Assembly (NCBI GenBank): GCA_012514775.1
Contig: JAAYZQ010000228.1
Location: 1 to 7,130 of the forward strand
Direction of reading: 5' to 3'
Length of the DNA stretch: 7,130 nucleotides
Origin: Anaerolineaceae bacterium
GTDB lineage: Bacteria > Chloroflexota > Anaerolineae > JAAYZQ01
Of the stretch, positions 6,809 to 7,130 are shown piece by piece; within the stretch, counting starts at the first letter, position 1, and each line of letters begins with the position of its first letter. Under the pieces are notes generated by a model, which had not been told where the DNA came from, ran no database searches, and saw nothing but the letters and a program-made list of their open reading frames with translations. A program made the translations under genes and the position numbers.

Positions 6809-7130
6809 CGCCGGTTCGAAGCCTCCTCCTCGGGGGCCGCCAGGCGGTAGCCAATGCCAAAGACCGTCTCGATGCGCTGCGCCGGGCCGCCTGCCTCGTC
6901 CAGCTTGCGCCGCAGGTTGCGGACGTGGCTGTCGACCGTGCGCTCCAGCCCCTCGTAGTTGTAGCCCAGCCCCTTCTCGATCATCTCCAGGCGGGTCAGG
7001 GGGCGGCCCGCCTCTTCGGCCAGGGCGCGCAGCAGCCCAAACTCGGTAGGGGTCAGGTGGACCACCTGGCCGGCGACCGTCACCTGGTGCCGGTCCAGGT
7101 CGACGACCACGTCCCCGGCCCGCAGCATCA
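6805..7130 (-). CDS. OmpR/PhoB-family response regulator, DNA-binding C-terminal part (5' end outside window)
   Basis: The visible 107 residues from 7128 form a complete winged-helix output domain of a two-component response regulator. Seen are the first strands (VVDLDRHQVTVAG), LTPTEFGLLRALAEEAGRPLTR, the recognition region YNYEGLERTVDSHVRNLRRKL, and the wing IETVFGIGYRL, all characteristic of OmpR/PhoB regulators. The phosphoacceptor receiver domain should lie just beyond the window edge, so the ATG at 7128 is most likely an internal Met and not the true start. The gene ends in TGA overlapping the kinase ATG by 4 bases, which strongly suggests a cognate kinase-regulator pair in one transcript. 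Target genes cannot be deduced from this part. Confidence 0.93.
   Translation of the reverse strand, partial: MLRAGDVVVDLDRHQVTVAGQVVHLTPTEFGLLRALAEEAGRPLTRLEMIEKGLGYNYEGLERTVDSHVRNLRRKLDEAGGPAQRIETVFGIGYRLAAPEEEASNRR

Overview
This is a GC-rich, densely coded bacterial chromosomal segment with five confidently identified genes and one more cut by the window edge. The protein family variants point tentatively to a Chloroflexota-like, possibly thermophilic lineage: a TyrS of the KMSKS clade, a fused shikimate kinase/3-dehydroquinate synthase, a type II dehydroquinase, and a sensor kinase with a GSWxG-type extracytoplasmic domain. The taxonomy is inference; there is no rRNA or other marker gene in the window.

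Bases 1-3791 (+ strand) form a tight biosynthetic operon. It begins with the 3' end of tyrS (tyrosyl-tRNA synthetase), followed 11 bases later by aroC (chorismate synthase). A fused aroK-aroB gene overlaps aroC by 23 bases, and aroQ (type II 3-dehydroquinase) overlaps aroKB by 4 bases (ATGA). Together these genes supply four shikimate pathway steps: DAHP to dehydroquinate, dehydroquinate to dehydroshikimate, shikimate to shikimate-3-phosphate, and EPSP to chorismate. The DAHP synthase, shikimate dehydrogenase and EPSP synthase genes are not in the window. The tyrS linkage joins tyrosine use with aromatic precursor supply.

Bases 3792-3858 lie between convergent genes and hold a perfect 12-bp hairpin, the likely terminator for one or both flanking operons.

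Bases 3859-7130 (- strand), read right to left, hold the DNA-binding end of an OmpR/PhoB-type response regulator, a membrane sensor histidine kinase overlapping it by 4 bases, a 166-base gap with a good sigma-70-type promoter (perfect TATAAT), and a glutamate dehydrogenase gene. The kinase and regulator form a two-component pair of unknown signal. Glutamate dehydrogenase appears to have its own promoter, so it need not be part of the two-component operon.

I see no mobile element, CRISPR array, tRNA, rRNA or clear foreign insert. The window looks like ordinary housekeeping and regulatory sequence. The most notable points are the aroKB fusion within a translationally coupled aro operon, the symmetric intergenic hairpin, and a G-rich tract inside the kinase gene that encodes a Tyr-Pro repeat.
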